Assembly (NCBI RefSeq): GCF_001507645.1
Contig: NZ_CP013909.1
Span: 1,612,001 to 1,676,000, forward strand
Direction of reading: 5' to 3'
DNA: 64,000 nt
DNA from: Hymenobacter sedentarius
GTDB taxonomy: Bacteria; Bacteroidota; Bacteroidia; Cytophagales; Hymenobacteraceae
Under the pieces are notes generated by a model that worked only from the letters and a program-made list of their open reading frames with translations, was not told where the DNA came from and did not search any database. A program made the translations under genes and the position numbers. Shown here piece after piece: positions 54,877 through 62,620 of the stretch; positions within the stretch are counted from its first letter, which is position 1; every line of letters begins with the position of its first letter.

Positions 54877-55011
54877 CCGGCTGTCATCTTCTTTCACCTA
54901 AAAACGCGGTGAAACGGGAGTTGGCACCTATTCGCGGTAGGTTGCCAAGACGTCATCGGGCCCGGTCCCTCGGTCTTTCTGGATAGCAGCGTAGTGCGAA
55001 GATACAGCCGG
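54877..55011 (-). ncRNA. SAM-I riboswitch (S box) of metH
   Basis: On the minus strand the conserved blocks occur in order: ATCCAGAAAGACCGAGGGA, CCGGGCCCGATGA, TTGGCAACCTACCG, AGGTGCCAACTCCC and GAAAGAAGATGA. The closing P1 helix pairs CCGGCTGTATCTTC (55011-54998) with GAAGATGACAGCCGG (54891-54877). Known class: binds S-adenosylmethionine and represses methionine genes. Downstream lies a CCGTAC/GTACGG hairpin (54874-54857) followed by a U-rich run, a possible terminator. Confidence 0.93.
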
Positions 55012-55095
55012 AAACGGGAAGTGGATAGGAGCACTCCTATAACCTAAGGTGACCCGGTCCAGTTAAGCCGTACACTAACAATACAATTTCTGACC

Positions 55096-56046
55096 ATGGC
55101 AAAACAGATGAAAGCCGCCTTCTTTACCGAATTCGGTGGGGCCGACAAAATTCAAGTGGGCACCCTCGACGTCCCCGCAGTGGGGGAGGGCGAAGTACTA
55201 GTCCGGGTAAAGGCGGCCGGCGTCAACCCCGTCGACTCGGCCATTCGGGCGGGTTACCTGCAGCAAGCCCTGCCGCACGTGTTTCCCATTATTCCGGGCT
55301 GGGACGTGGCCGGGGTGGTGGAAGAGCGCGGCCACAGCGCTCGGCGCTTTGCAGTCGGCGATGAGGTGTATGCTTACGCCCGGCGCCCCACCGTGCAGCA
55401 CGGCACCTTTGCCGAATACATTGTGCTGCCCGAAAGCTATCTGGCGCAGCGGCCCCACAGCCTGAGCTGGGAGCAGGCCGGCGGCATTCCGCTGGCAGGC
55501 CTCACCGCTTATCAGTCCTTATTCGATGCCGGCAACCTGCAAGCGGGCCAGACCGTGCTGATACTTGGCGCCTCGGGCGGCGTGGGCAGCTTCGCCATCC
55601 AGCTGGCCAAGGACAAAGGCGCGACGGTAGTAGCCGTGGCCAGCGAGAAAAACTTCGCCTACATGAAAGAGTTGGGCGCCGATTTCACCGTCGATTACAA
55701 GCAGGGTAACGTGGGCGAAGCTGTGAAAGCCATCGTGCCAGCCGGCGTGGAGCTGATTTACGACTGCATCAGCGGCGAGACGCTCACGCAGAGTTTATCG
55801 GCCCTGAAGGCTGGCGGCACGCTGGTTTCCATCCTGCACAACGGCCAAGGGCTGGACCCCCACATCAACTTCCGTTACGTTTTCGTGGAGCCGAATGCGA
55901 TGCAACTGGAGGCGCTGCAGCAACTAGCCGATGCCGGCAAGCTGAAAGTGCAGGTGAGCAAGACCTTTCCACTAGATGAAACCGCCGAGGCTTTAAATGA
56001 GATTGATTCGCATCATACTACCGGAAAAATCGTCATTGTGCCTTAG
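55096..56046 (+). CDS. Zinc-independent NADP-dependent oxidoreductase (quinone oxidoreductase-like MDR)
   Basis: A 316-residue medium-chain dehydrogenase/reductase. N-terminal GroES-like fold (VRVKAAGVNPVDSAIRAGYL; PGWDVAGVVEE), then the cofactor fold with LILGASGGVGSFAIQLAKDKGA (dinucleotide-binding loop). The zinc-binding cysteines of alcohol dehydrogenases are absent, as expected for quinone or enone reductases. Probable cytoplasmic NADPH-dependent reductase; substrate unknown. ATG at 55096 or 55108 could start. Divergent from metH; a dyad ATAGGAG-CA-CTCCTAT in the gap may be an operator. Confidence 0.9.
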   Translation: MAKQMKAAFFTEFGGADKIQVGTLDVPAVGEGEVLVRVKAAGVNPVDSAIRAGYLQQALPHVFPIIPGWDVAGVVEERGHSARRFAVGDEVYAYARRPTVQHGTFAEYIVLPESYLAQRPHSLSWEQAGGIPLAGLTAYQSLFDAGNLQAGQTVLILGASGGVGSFAIQLAKDKGATVVAVASEKNFAYMKELGADFTVDYKQGNVGEAVKAIVPAGVELIYDCISGETLTQSLSALKAGGTLVSILHNGQGLDPHINFRYVFVEPNAMQLEALQQLADAGKLKVQVSKTFPLDETAEALNEIDSHHTTGKIVIVP

Positions 56047-56107
56047 GTGGGAGTTGCTTGAATATTCCTTTGAAAGGCGGTTGGGTGCCGAGCGGTATGA
56101 GCAGAGG

Positions 56108-56297
56108 AACTTCACCCCTGCCGGGCACGGCCCCGGCCCCTCTCCATAAGAGAGGGGTGCCAAACGTTAATTCATTGAAAAAGCCCCAGCTTAATATTGA
56201 GCTGGGGCTTTTGGTTTTTTATAAGTTGAGCATGAGCCACTGTGGCTCCCCTCTCTATTGGAGAGGGGCCGGGGCCGTGCCCGGCAGGGGTGAGGTT
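56108..56297. repeat. Composite inverted repeat family C, copy 2, with nested terminator
   Basis: Arms of about 54 bases at 56108-56161 and 56244-56297 share the CCTCTCC...GAGAGGGG core with the copy at 2683 but are longer, including TGCCGGGCACGGCCCCGGCC and its complement. A terminator sits at the centre. It fills the gap between two convergent genes; an apparent 100-codon frame across it is not a gene. Confidence 0.87.
56178..56212. terminator. Bidirectional intrinsic terminator
   Basis: AAAAAGCCCCAGC pairs with GCTGGGGCTTTT around a TTAATATTGA-like loop, followed by T-runs. Convergent genes end on both sides (56046 plus, 56372 minus). Confidence 0.85.
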
Positions 56298-56371
56298 CCG
56301 GTCACGCGAGATGCTTCGCTCGGTTCTACTGGCAGGCAACTAAAGTGCGTCATTATTTAGGCGCTCCGGGG

Positions 56372-57595
56372 TTATAAAGCCCACGCGGGCCACACGCTGC
56401 CCGCAGGAAACACAGCCGGCTCCGGCGGCAGCTCCAGAAACGCAGTTGCCCCCAGCAAGCCTGCTAAGTCACCAGAACCACCGACGCGCAGCGGCGTCGC
56501 CAGCCGGCGCCCTTCCGCATCCACCGTCAGGCGCACGGGTACGAAGTGTGCCAACTGGGGCTTGAAGTTGATGTCGACAGTGAGCACGGCAGGCGCGGGC
56601 GTTTCGGCAGTAGCGGCCTGTTCGGAAGCTTCAGCGGGCTGCATGCAGGCGCGCAGCCAGGGCCGCACGTAGCGGCAGGCCGTGAGGAAAGTTGAAACCG
56701 GATTTCCCGGCAGGCCGAACACCACGGGCCCTTCGGCGCGCGCGCCAAACCACATGGGCTTGCCGGGGCGCTGATTTACCTCGTGGAAGATTTCCTTCAC
56801 GCCCAGCTCGCGCAGCAGGCCGGGCAGGTGGTCGGCGCGGCCCTTGCTCACGGCACCGCTCAGCACCACGGCATCGAAGTCTGCGCCGAGGATGTTGGTC
56901 AGGCCCAGGCTTAGCTCCTCCCGGTCGTCGGGAAGGTGAAACAGCGAAACGTCGGCCCCGACTTGGGTGAACAGGGCCTGCAGCGCGTATGCATTGGAAC
57001 GTCGGATTTGGTGCGGCTGGGGCGTTTCGCTGATGCCCACCAGCTCGTCGCCCGTGCTGATGACGGCGAGGCGCGGGGCGCGGGTTACGGCTATTTCGGC
57101 GGCACCTATGGTGGCGGCTACAGCCAGTTCGGCGGGGCCCAGGCGCGTGCCGGGAGCGAGCAATACGTTACCCTGGCGGCGGTCGGCGGCCTGGCCGTGG
57201 ATGTTGACGCCGGGCGCGGGGGGCGGCGGAATCTGGATGGTGGCGCGGTTGTCGGCCAGCAAAATGTCTTCGTAGCGCACCACCACGTCGGTGCCGGGCG
57301 GCAGGACGGCGCCGGTCATTACTTCTACCGCGGCGTGCGGGTTCTGCAGCGGCTGGGGCGGAGCGCCGGCGTACTGCGTGTGCTCAATTTCAAACTCGGT
57401 CTGGCCCGCGGCCCAGGCGGCGTGCGCTACCGCTATGCCGTCCATCGCCACCCGGTTGAAGGGCGGAAAGTCGCGGTCGGCCACCAGGTTTTCGGCCAGG
57501 ATGCGGCCGGCGGCGCGGGGGAGGGGCACGGTTTCGACGGGGAGCGGGTGGGCGGTGGCTAGCACGCGGGCAAAGGCTTCGGCAACGGAGAGCAT
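56372..57595 (-). CDS. moeA: Molybdopterin molybdenumtransferase MoeA
   Basis: A 407-residue protein that inserts molybdate into adenylated molybdopterin. Family motifs: RDFPPFNRVAMDG, GAVLPPGTDVVVRYED, RLAVISTGDELVG, QIRRSNAYALQALF, and GLPGNPVSTFLTA. Length and domain order match MoeA. The start MLSVAEAFARV is used; an upstream extension enters a repeat. Divergent from moaC, with which it shares a 199-base gap holding an inverted repeat. Confidence 0.95.
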   Translation of the reverse strand: MLSVAEAFARVLATAHPLPVETVPLPRAAGRILAENLVADRDFPPFNRVAMDGIAVAHAAWAAGQTEFEIEHTQYAGAPPQPLQNPHAAVEVMTGAVLPPGTDVVVRYEDILLADNRATIQIPPPPAPGVNIHGQAADRRQGNVLLAPGTRLGPAELAVAATIGAAEIAVTRAPRLAVISTGDELVGISETPQPHQIRRSNAYALQALFTQVGADVSLFHLPDDREELSLGLTNILGADFDAVVLSGAVSKGRADHLPGLLRELGVKEIFHEVNQRPGKPMWFGARAEGPVVFGLPGNPVSTFLTACRYVRPWLRACMQPAEASEQAATAETPAPAVLTVDINFKPQLAHFVPVRLTVDAEGRRLATPLRVGGSGDLAGLLGATAFLELPPEPAVFPAGSVWPAWAL

Positions 57596-57611
57596 AAGGC
57601 GCAAGGAAAAT

Positions 57612-57789
57612 GTAGAGACGCATATTTGCGTCTTCGCTGAACATGTAACGGGCAAATGCCCGGCTGCTGTTGCTCTTTTTAGCCAAACAATAAGCGGCAG
57701 GAGTTAGCTATTAGCACTCACTCATCCAGCGACAGTTGCTGTTGTATCAGCTATTTATTCAACGATTAGACGCAAATATGCGTCTCTAC
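57612..57789. repeat. Inverted repeat family D around the moeA-moaC divide
   Basis: Perfect 21-base arms at 57612-57632 and 57769-57789, built on GTAGAGACGCATATTTGCGT and its complement; each arm is itself nearly palindromic (GACGCATATTTGCGTC). The left arm lies 17 bases from the moeA start codon and the right arm ends five bases before the moaC start codon. Confidence 0.9.
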
Positions 57790-57794
57790 GCTCT

Positions 57795-58286
57795 ATGCTA
57801 ACCAAGAATTTCACCCACGTAAACGCCGCCAACCAGCCCACCATGGTCGATGTGGGGGCCAAAGCGCCCACTCGCCGCGTGGCGCGCGCCCGCTGCCGGG
57901 TGGTGCTGGGCGCCGAATTATTGAGCCGGGTGCAGGCCGGCGAAATGCCCTCGCACAAGGGCCCGGTGCTGCACACGGCCATCCTGGCGGGCATCATGGG
58001 GGCCAAGCGCACTTCGGAACTCATCCCGCTGTGCCACCCGCTGGGCCTCGATGATTGCAAGGTCACCATCGAGGCCGATGGCCCCGATGCCCTGCGCGTG
58101 GAGTGCACAGCCGTGGTAACGGGCCGCACCGGCGTGGAGATGGAAGCCCTGACCGGCGCCACCGTAGCGGCCCTCACCATCTACGACATGTGCAAGGCGT
58201 TTTCGCACGACATCACCATCGATAGCGTGCAGCTTGTGGAGAAAACCGGCGGCAAGCGCGACTTCCATCGCGCCGAAAATTTGTAA
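57795..58286 (+). CDS. moaC: Cyclic pyranopterin monophosphate synthase MoaC
   Basis: A 163-residue enzyme that, after MoaA, forms cyclic pyranopterin monophosphate, the first molybdopterin intermediate. Diagnostic segments: MVDVGAKAPTRRVARA, KGPVLHTAILAGIMGAKRT, LIPLCHPLGLDDCKV and MEALTGATVAALTIYDMCKA, with the catalytic Lys in VEKTGGKRDF. Length is normal. It begins only five bases after a repeat arm, so its promoter must lie inside or beyond the repeat. Followed after eight bases by the mobB/mobA-like gene. Confidence 0.96.
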   Translation: MLTKNFTHVNAANQPTMVDVGAKAPTRRVARARCRVVLGAELLSRVQAGEMPSHKGPVLHTAILAGIMGAKRTSELIPLCHPLGLDDCKVTIEADGPDALRVECTAVVTGRTGVEMEALTGATVAALTIYDMCKAFSHDITIDSVQLVEKTGGKRDFHRAENL

Positions 58287-58294
58287 ATTCCACC

Positions 58295-59491
58295 ATGGAT
58301 AGTCATTCAAGCTCAACCGCAAAACGTGCCAAACACGCCGCCCTGGCCCGTCCCGATATGGGCGAATTTGGACGCCACGAGCTGGCCATTCTGGGGGCGC
58401 CCTGCGGCGATATTCAAACGCTGGTAGCTCAACTGCTGCCGCACCTGGCGCCCGCCCTGCGCGTAGCCTACGTGGATGCCGACCACGCCGCTGGCGACAC
58501 GGCCGCTGCGGAAGCGACCTCAGGCACGGCCGCCCGTCCCACTCCCTACGTAGCTGAAAACGGGCTGTCGGCCGAGCTGGTTGATAAAATCACGTATCGC
58601 CAGCTCAACCTGACCCGCGCGCTCGATAGATTTTCACAGCCCGAGCTGCTGGCCCACGAAAGCGTGGTGCTGGTGAACGGCAACCACTTCCGGGCCCGCC
58701 AGCAAGTCGTCATCGTGGACCCGCGCAAGCCGCTGGACAAAAAGCTCGACCGCCTCACCGACGTGCGGCTAATTCTGCTGGCTGACGGCCAGACCGACCT
58801 GCCCGCGGTGTTGGTCGAGCATCTATCCATCGCCCCGCTGCCGCCCGTGCTGCGCCTGGCCGACATGGCTGGCATCGCTGCCTTTATCCGGCAGTGGTAC
58901 CTCGTGGCCGCGCCGGTGCTGCGAGGGCTGGTGCTGGCCGGCGGCCGCAGCGAGCGCATGCAAACCGACAAAGGCAAGCTGCACTACCACGCCCTCGACC
59001 AGCGCCAGCACACGGCGGCGCTGCTCGGCGAGTTTTGCCCCGATGTGCGCGTGTCCGTGCGCCCCGACCAAGCGGCCGACTTGCCCGCCGGGCTCAAGCC
59101 GCTACCCGATACCTTCCTGAACCTGGGCCCGCTGGGCGGGCTGCTGTCGGCGTTCCAGGCCGACCCCAACGCGGCGTGGCTGGTGCTGGCCTGCGACCTG
59201 CCCTTCCTCACCCGCCACACCCTGGAATTTCTGGTGACCCACCGGCAGCCGGCCCGCGCGGCCACGGCCCTGAAAAGCCCCTGGAATGACTTCCCCGAGC
59301 CGCTCGTGACCATCTGGGAGCCGCGCAGCTACGGCCAGCTGCTGCGCTTCCTGAGCCTGGGCTACTCCTGCCCGCGAAAAGCCTTGATTAACTCCGATAT
59401 TGAGCTGCTGGAGCCGCCCGTGCCCGCCGAGCTGCGCAACGTGAACACGCCCGAAGAACGCGCCCAGGCCGAAAAAGAGCTGATTGGGTAA
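58295..59491 (+). CDS. MobA-type molybdopterin guanylyltransferase with degenerate MobB-like N-terminus
   Basis: A 398-residue protein. From about residue 205 it is a MobA-like nucleotidyltransferase with the GTP-binding LVLAGGRSERMQTDKGKL, the LGPLGGLLSAF stretch and ACDLPFLT, which would attach GMP to molybdopterin. The first 200 residues look like a MobB P-loop domain (ELAILGAPCGDIQTLVAQLL; QVVIVDPRKPLDKKLDRL), but the GxxxxGK[ST] motif is broken (GAPCGDIQT, no lysine). The N-terminal part may be structural. It follows moaC closely and is probably cotranscribed. Confidence 0.87.
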   Translation: MDSHSSSTAKRAKHAALARPDMGEFGRHELAILGAPCGDIQTLVAQLLPHLAPALRVAYVDADHAAGDTAAAEATSGTAARPTPYVAENGLSAELVDKITYRQLNLTRALDRFSQPELLAHESVVLVNGNHFRARQQVVIVDPRKPLDKKLDRLTDVRLILLADGQTDLPAVLVEHLSIAPLPPVLRLADMAGIAAFIRQWYLVAAPVLRGLVLAGGRSERMQTDKGKLHYHALDQRQHTAALLGEFCPDVRVSVRPDQAADLPAGLKPLPDTFLNLGPLGGLLSAFQADPNAAWLVLACDLPFLTRHTLEFLVTHRQPARAATALKSPWNDFPEPLVTIWEPRSYGQLLRFLSLGYSCPRKALINSDIELLEPPVPAELRNVNTPEERAQAEKELIG

Positions 59492-59583
59492 CGTTCCAAG
59501 AAGCGGTAGCACTGCGTGGGCTGACTCAAGCCAAGTGTCGGCTTCGCCCAAATTATTGTGAGATTCTAACTCCCTGAAAACCT

Positions 59584-59614
59584 GCCCGGCCATGTTATGG
59601 TCGGGCTTTTTTTT
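59584..59614 (+). terminator. Intrinsic terminator after the mobA-like gene
   Basis: GCCCGGCCAT and ATGGTCGGGC pair around GTT, followed by eight T. Confidence 0.92.
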
Positions 59615-59670
59615 AGCTCAAGGTACATCTGTTGAGGGCAAAAGGTCGTTTATGGCGCAGGTTGGCACAG

Positions 59671-59701
59671 TTTTCGAAGCACGCCTTCCCGAGTATATTT
59701 T
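59671..59701 (+). promoter_or_regulatory. Putative promoter of the outer-membrane barrel gene
   Basis: TTTT (59671-59674), a 19-base spacer, then TATATTTT (59694-59701) resembles the Bacteroidota TTTG-N19-TAnnTTTG promoter, 19 bases before the start codon. Confidence 0.4.
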
Positions 59702-59719
59702 TCACTCTCTATAATCCAC

Positions 59720-60421
59720 ATGAAAAAATCTGCATTTCTAGTCGCTGCCCTGCTTGCTACGGCGGCGGTTTCATCGGCTCAGGCCCAGGACGGTATTCGG
59801 TTGGGATTCCGCGCGGGTGCCAACTATTCCAACCTGGCCGGCAATATTCAAAACGAAAGCACTTACAATAATAAAGTGGGCTTTTTGGGTGGCGTGATGC
59901 TGAACGTGCCCGTGACCAGCGACGGCTTCTTCTCGGTGCAGCCCGAAGTGCTGTACTCGCAGAAGGGCTTCGAAAACAAGCCTACGGAGTATTCCCGCAC
60001 GCTGCCGCTGCTGGGCACGCGCACGGAGAAGCGCGAAGGCAAAGTCAACTACAATTACCTGGACGTACCGGTGCTGCTGAAAATCAACGCCGGCGGCTTT
60101 GTTGCCGAAGCAGGCCCGCAGTACTCGTACCTGCTGAGCTCTAACAACGAAACCCAAACCACTGTCACCGCCAACGGCAAGTCGGAAACCAGCTCCGCGC
60201 AAAACAAGAACGACGTGAGCGGGCTGAACCGCAACGAGCTGGGCTACGTGGCCGGCGTGGGCTACCAGGCCGAGAACGGCCTGAGCCTGAACCTGCGCTA
60301 CAACGGCGCCCTGAGCGACTTTGTGAAGAGCGACAACAGCACCTACTTCAACGGCGACCTCAAAAACGCCCGCCACTCGGCCTTCCAGCTCTCGTTGGGC
60401 TACCTGATTCCGAGCAAGTAA
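59720..60421 (+). CDS. Outer-membrane beta-barrel protein (PorT family type)
   Basis: A 233-residue protein with a signal peptide (MKKSAFLVAALLATAAVSSAQA). The rest is alternating beta-strand sequence such as IRLGFRAGANYSNLAG, FSVQPEVLYSQKGFE, VNYNYLDVPVLLKINAGGFVAEAGPQYSYLL and LSLNLRYNGALSDF, ending in LSLGYLIPSK, as in OMP_b-brl_2/PorT barrels. Predicted outer-membrane location; function unknown. It sits alone between two terminators inside the molybdopterin gene cluster, with no evident link to cofactor synthesis. Confidence 0.92.
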   Translation: MKKSAFLVAALLATAAVSSAQAQDGIRLGFRAGANYSNLAGNIQNESTYNNKVGFLGGVMLNVPVTSDGFFSVQPEVLYSQKGFENKPTEYSRTLPLLGTRTEKREGKVNYNYLDVPVLLKINAGGFVAEAGPQYSYLLSSNNETQTTVTANGKSETSSAQNKNDVSGLNRNELGYVAGVGYQAENGLSLNLRYNGALSDFVKSDNSTYFNGDLKNARHSAFQLSLGYLIPSK

Positions 60422-60429
60422 ACCCCATT

Positions 60430-60558
60430 TGTCATCAGGCAGCATTTGTCCTACTGACAAAGGAAGCATCTTATCCCCGCTGAACAAGTCATCCGATGGT
60501 GATAAAATGCTTGGCTACGCCGACCTTCGGTTCGCTCCACTCAGCATGACAAACGGTT
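60430..60558. repeat. Degenerate inverted repeat, probable family A relic
   Basis: TTTGTCAT near the left end and ATGACAAA near the right end, with GCATCTTAT and ATAAAATGC inside, keep the outline of a family A element (ACTCAGCATGAC is intact on the right), but the arms are interrupted by many changes. Confidence 0.55.
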
Positions 60559-60569
60559 AATGTTTCCAT

Positions 60570-60607
60570 AAAAAAGCCCGGCTTCTCCAGAGAGGCCGGG
60601 CTTTTTT
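60570..60607. terminator. Bidirectional intrinsic terminator
   Basis: AAAAAAGCCCGGC pairs with GCCGGGCTTTTTT around an eleven-base loop. It serves the barrel gene (plus) and moaE (minus). Confidence 0.9.
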
Positions 60608-60624
60608 GTGTGCAAGTAATTAAG

Positions 60625-61047
60625 CTACGGGTGGGCGGCCACCCACTCGGTGCCGTCTTCGTACTCCTCGCGCTTCCAGATGGTCACCACTTGCTTAAGC
60701 GTGTCGATGATGAACTGGCAGGCAGCGAAGCTTTCGGCGCGGTGCGGCGTGGCCACGGCCACCACCACGGCCACGTCGCCGAGTTCTAACGTGCCTTTGC
60801 GGTGCACCACGGCCACTTCTTGCAGCATCGGCCACTTTTCGTAAGCCTGGGCTACCACGTGGCCGAGCTGGGTCAGGGCCATGCTGTCGTAGGACTCGTA
60901 GTGCAGGCGGCGCACCGGGCGCCCGCCCGACTGGTTGCGCACCGTGCCCACGAAGGCGTTCACGGCCCCGGCGGTGTCGGTTTGCACGGCGGCCAGGGCG
61001 GCGGCCACGTCAATGGGCTGGTCGGTAATGGCGAGGTAGGGCGTCAT
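60625..61047 (-). CDS. moaE: Molybdopterin synthase catalytic subunit MoaE
   Basis: A 140-residue protein that, with MoaD, inserts two sulfurs into cyclic pyranopterin monophosphate. Family segments: GAVNAFVGTVRNQSGGRPVRRLHYESYDSMA, seen in two parts, VAVVHRKGTLELGDVAVVV, HRAESFAACQFIIDTLK and VTIWKREEYEDG with the catalytic lysine. Length is typical. It lies directly after moaD on the same strand, separated by a family B repeat. Confidence 0.95.
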   Translation of the reverse strand: MTPYLAITDQPIDVAAALAAVQTDTAGAVNAFVGTVRNQSGGRPVRRLHYESYDSMALTQLGHVVAQAYEKWPMLQEVAVVHRKGTLELGDVAVVVAVATPHRAESFAACQFIIDTLKQVVTIWKREEYEDGTEWVAAHP

Positions 61048-61049
61048 AC

Positions 61050-61132
61050 GTAGCGCGGACTTTTAGTCCGCGAGTGGATGCTATAAAATCGTGCAGAGGG
61101 AATTACCCGCACGGACTAAAAATCCGCGCTAT
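61050..61132. repeat. Inverted repeat family B, copy 3
   Basis: Left arm 61050-61072 begins GTAGCGCGGACTTTTAGTCC; right arm about 61109-61132 has a few changes. It fills the gap between the moaD stop codon and the moaE start codon almost exactly. Confidence 0.88.
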
Positions 61133-61133
61133 A

Positions 61134-61376
61134 TCACCCCCCGGCAACGGGCGGAATTAGGGCAATTTCGTCGACGGTGTGGAGCGGGTGGTCGTTGTCG
61201 GCGTATTCGTGGTTTACGGCCACGGCGCAGCTGCGCAGCTCGCCCAGCGCGGGGTATTGCCGGCGCATTTCTTCCAGCAGTTCGCCCACCGTGGTGGGTG
61301 CCGGCGCCGGCAGCTCAATGACGGACGTGCCCACGATGTCGCGGGTGATGCCGTATAAGGTGACTTTTAAAGACAT
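61134..61376 (-). CDS. moaD: Molybdopterin synthase sulfur carrier subunit MoaD
   Basis: An 80-residue ubiquitin-like protein ending in IPPVAGG, whose terminal Gly-Gly is adenylated and thiocarboxylated. Start MSLKVTLYGITRDIVG; the frame further upstream has no similarity. Other family-like parts are TTVGELLEEMRRQYPAL and VNHEYADNDHPLHTVDEIALI. No moeB gene is adjacent; the ThiF-rhodanese protein at 10208 is a candidate activator. Divergent from moaA. Confidence 0.93.
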   Translation of the reverse strand: MSLKVTLYGITRDIVGTSVIELPAPAPTTVGELLEEMRRQYPALGELRSCAVAVNHEYADNDHPLHTVDEIALIPPVAGG

Positions 61377-61521
61377 ATCTTCGACATAAATTTTCGATAA
61401 TCCCCGGTTACTAGCGGGTGCGGGCCCAACCCGCATGATAGGCCTTGAACACCTTGCGGGTGCCGGGGGTTTAGCGCTTGACGGCCGTCTTACGTACAGC
61501 CGCACAAAATTGGTCATAAAC

Positions 61522-62559
61522 GTGCAGCCTACACTTTCTCTTCCGGCCACTCCCGTGGTTTCTCCCCTCTACGACCAGCACGGCCGGCCGCTGGAATACC
61601 TGCGCTTGGCCGTGACGGACCGCTGCAACCTGCGCTGCTTCTACTGCATGCCCGAAGAAGGCATCAAGTACATGCCCAAGCACGAGCTGCTGAGCTACGA
61701 GGAAATGCTGCGCCTAACCGGCCTGCTGGCCACGCTGGGCGTGCGCAAAGTGCGCCTGACCGGCGGCGAGCCCTTCGTGCGGCGCGACCTGGTGCCCTTC
61801 ATGGAGCGCCTGGCCCAGCTGCCCGGCATCGACGACATCAGCCTGACCACCAACGGCGTGCTCACCGCGCCCCACGTGCCCGCCCTGGCCCGCCTGGGCG
61901 TGAAAGCCGTGAATCTCAGCCTTGATACCCTGGACCGCGCCCGCTTCGCCAGCATCACGCGGCGCGACGAGCTGCCCAAGGTGATGGAAACCTTCTACGC
62001 CCTGCTCGACGCCGGCATCCAGGTGAAAATCAACGCCGTGGTAATGGACGGGCAGAACATCGACGACCTGGTTCCGCTGGCCGACCTCAGCCGCGCCCTG
62101 CCCGTCGACGTGCGTTTCATCGAGGAAATGCCCTTCAACGGCGGCAGCCACGAGGCCGGGCCGGCATCGCTGCCGTGGAACCACGTGCGCATCCGCCAGC
62201 ACCTGGAAGCTCATTTTGGGGAGCTTACGCCGGTTCCCATGCCCGCCGGAGCCACGGCTTCCGACTATTCTATTGCCGGCCACCAGGGCCGCGTGGGCAT
62301 CATTGCGGCGTATTCGCGCACCTTCTGCGGCACCTGCAACCGCCTGCGCCTCACGGCCGAAGGCGGCATCAAAACCTGCCTCTACGACCAGGGCGTGCTC
62401 GACGTGCGCGCCCTGCTGCGCGGCGGCAAAGACGACGAGCAGATTGTGGCCGCCCTGGCCGCCGCCTTCCGCTTCCGGGCCGCCAATGGCTTCGAAGCCG
62501 AGCGCCAGCGGCCGCTGCACCAGCTCAGCTTCGAAAGCATGGCCACTATCGGCGGCTAA
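61522..62559 (+). CDS. moaA: GTP 3',8-cyclase MoaA
   Basis: A radical-SAM enzyme converting GTP to 3',8-cyclo-GTP, the first step to molybdopterin. N-terminal cluster motif CNLRCFYC within LAVTDRCNLRCFYCMPEEG; SAM-binding VRLTGGEPFVRRDLV; C-terminal cluster CGTCNRLRLTAEGGIKTC; and the terminal Gly-Gly (MATIGG) needed for activity. The start is uncertain: GTG at 61522 gives 345 residues, close to the family length, while the only ATG, at 61435, gives 374 with an unconserved extension overlapping the likely moaD promoter region. Confidence 0.95.
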   Translation: MQPTLSLPATPVVSPLYDQHGRPLEYLRLAVTDRCNLRCFYCMPEEGIKYMPKHELLSYEEMLRLTGLLATLGVRKVRLTGGEPFVRRDLVPFMERLAQLPGIDDISLTTNGVLTAPHVPALARLGVKAVNLSLDTLDRARFASITRRDELPKVMETFYALLDAGIQVKINAVVMDGQNIDDLVPLADLSRALPVDVRFIEEMPFNGGSHEAGPASLPWNHVRIRQHLEAHFGELTPVPMPAGATASDYSIAGHQGRVGIIAAYSRTFCGTCNRLRLTAEGGIKTCLYDQGVLDVRALLRGGKDDEQIVAALAAAFRFRAANGFEAERQRPLHQLSFESMATIGG

Positions 62560-62620
62560 GACTTGTGTTGATCTGCTTTCGTAATGGCTTCAGCTCAATT
62601 TGGGCGTTAGCGTCTTGCCA

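Noticed and set aside
56058-56360. 100-codon open frame after the oxidoreductase
   Set aside because: It lies across a composite inverted repeat and a terminator; not a gene.
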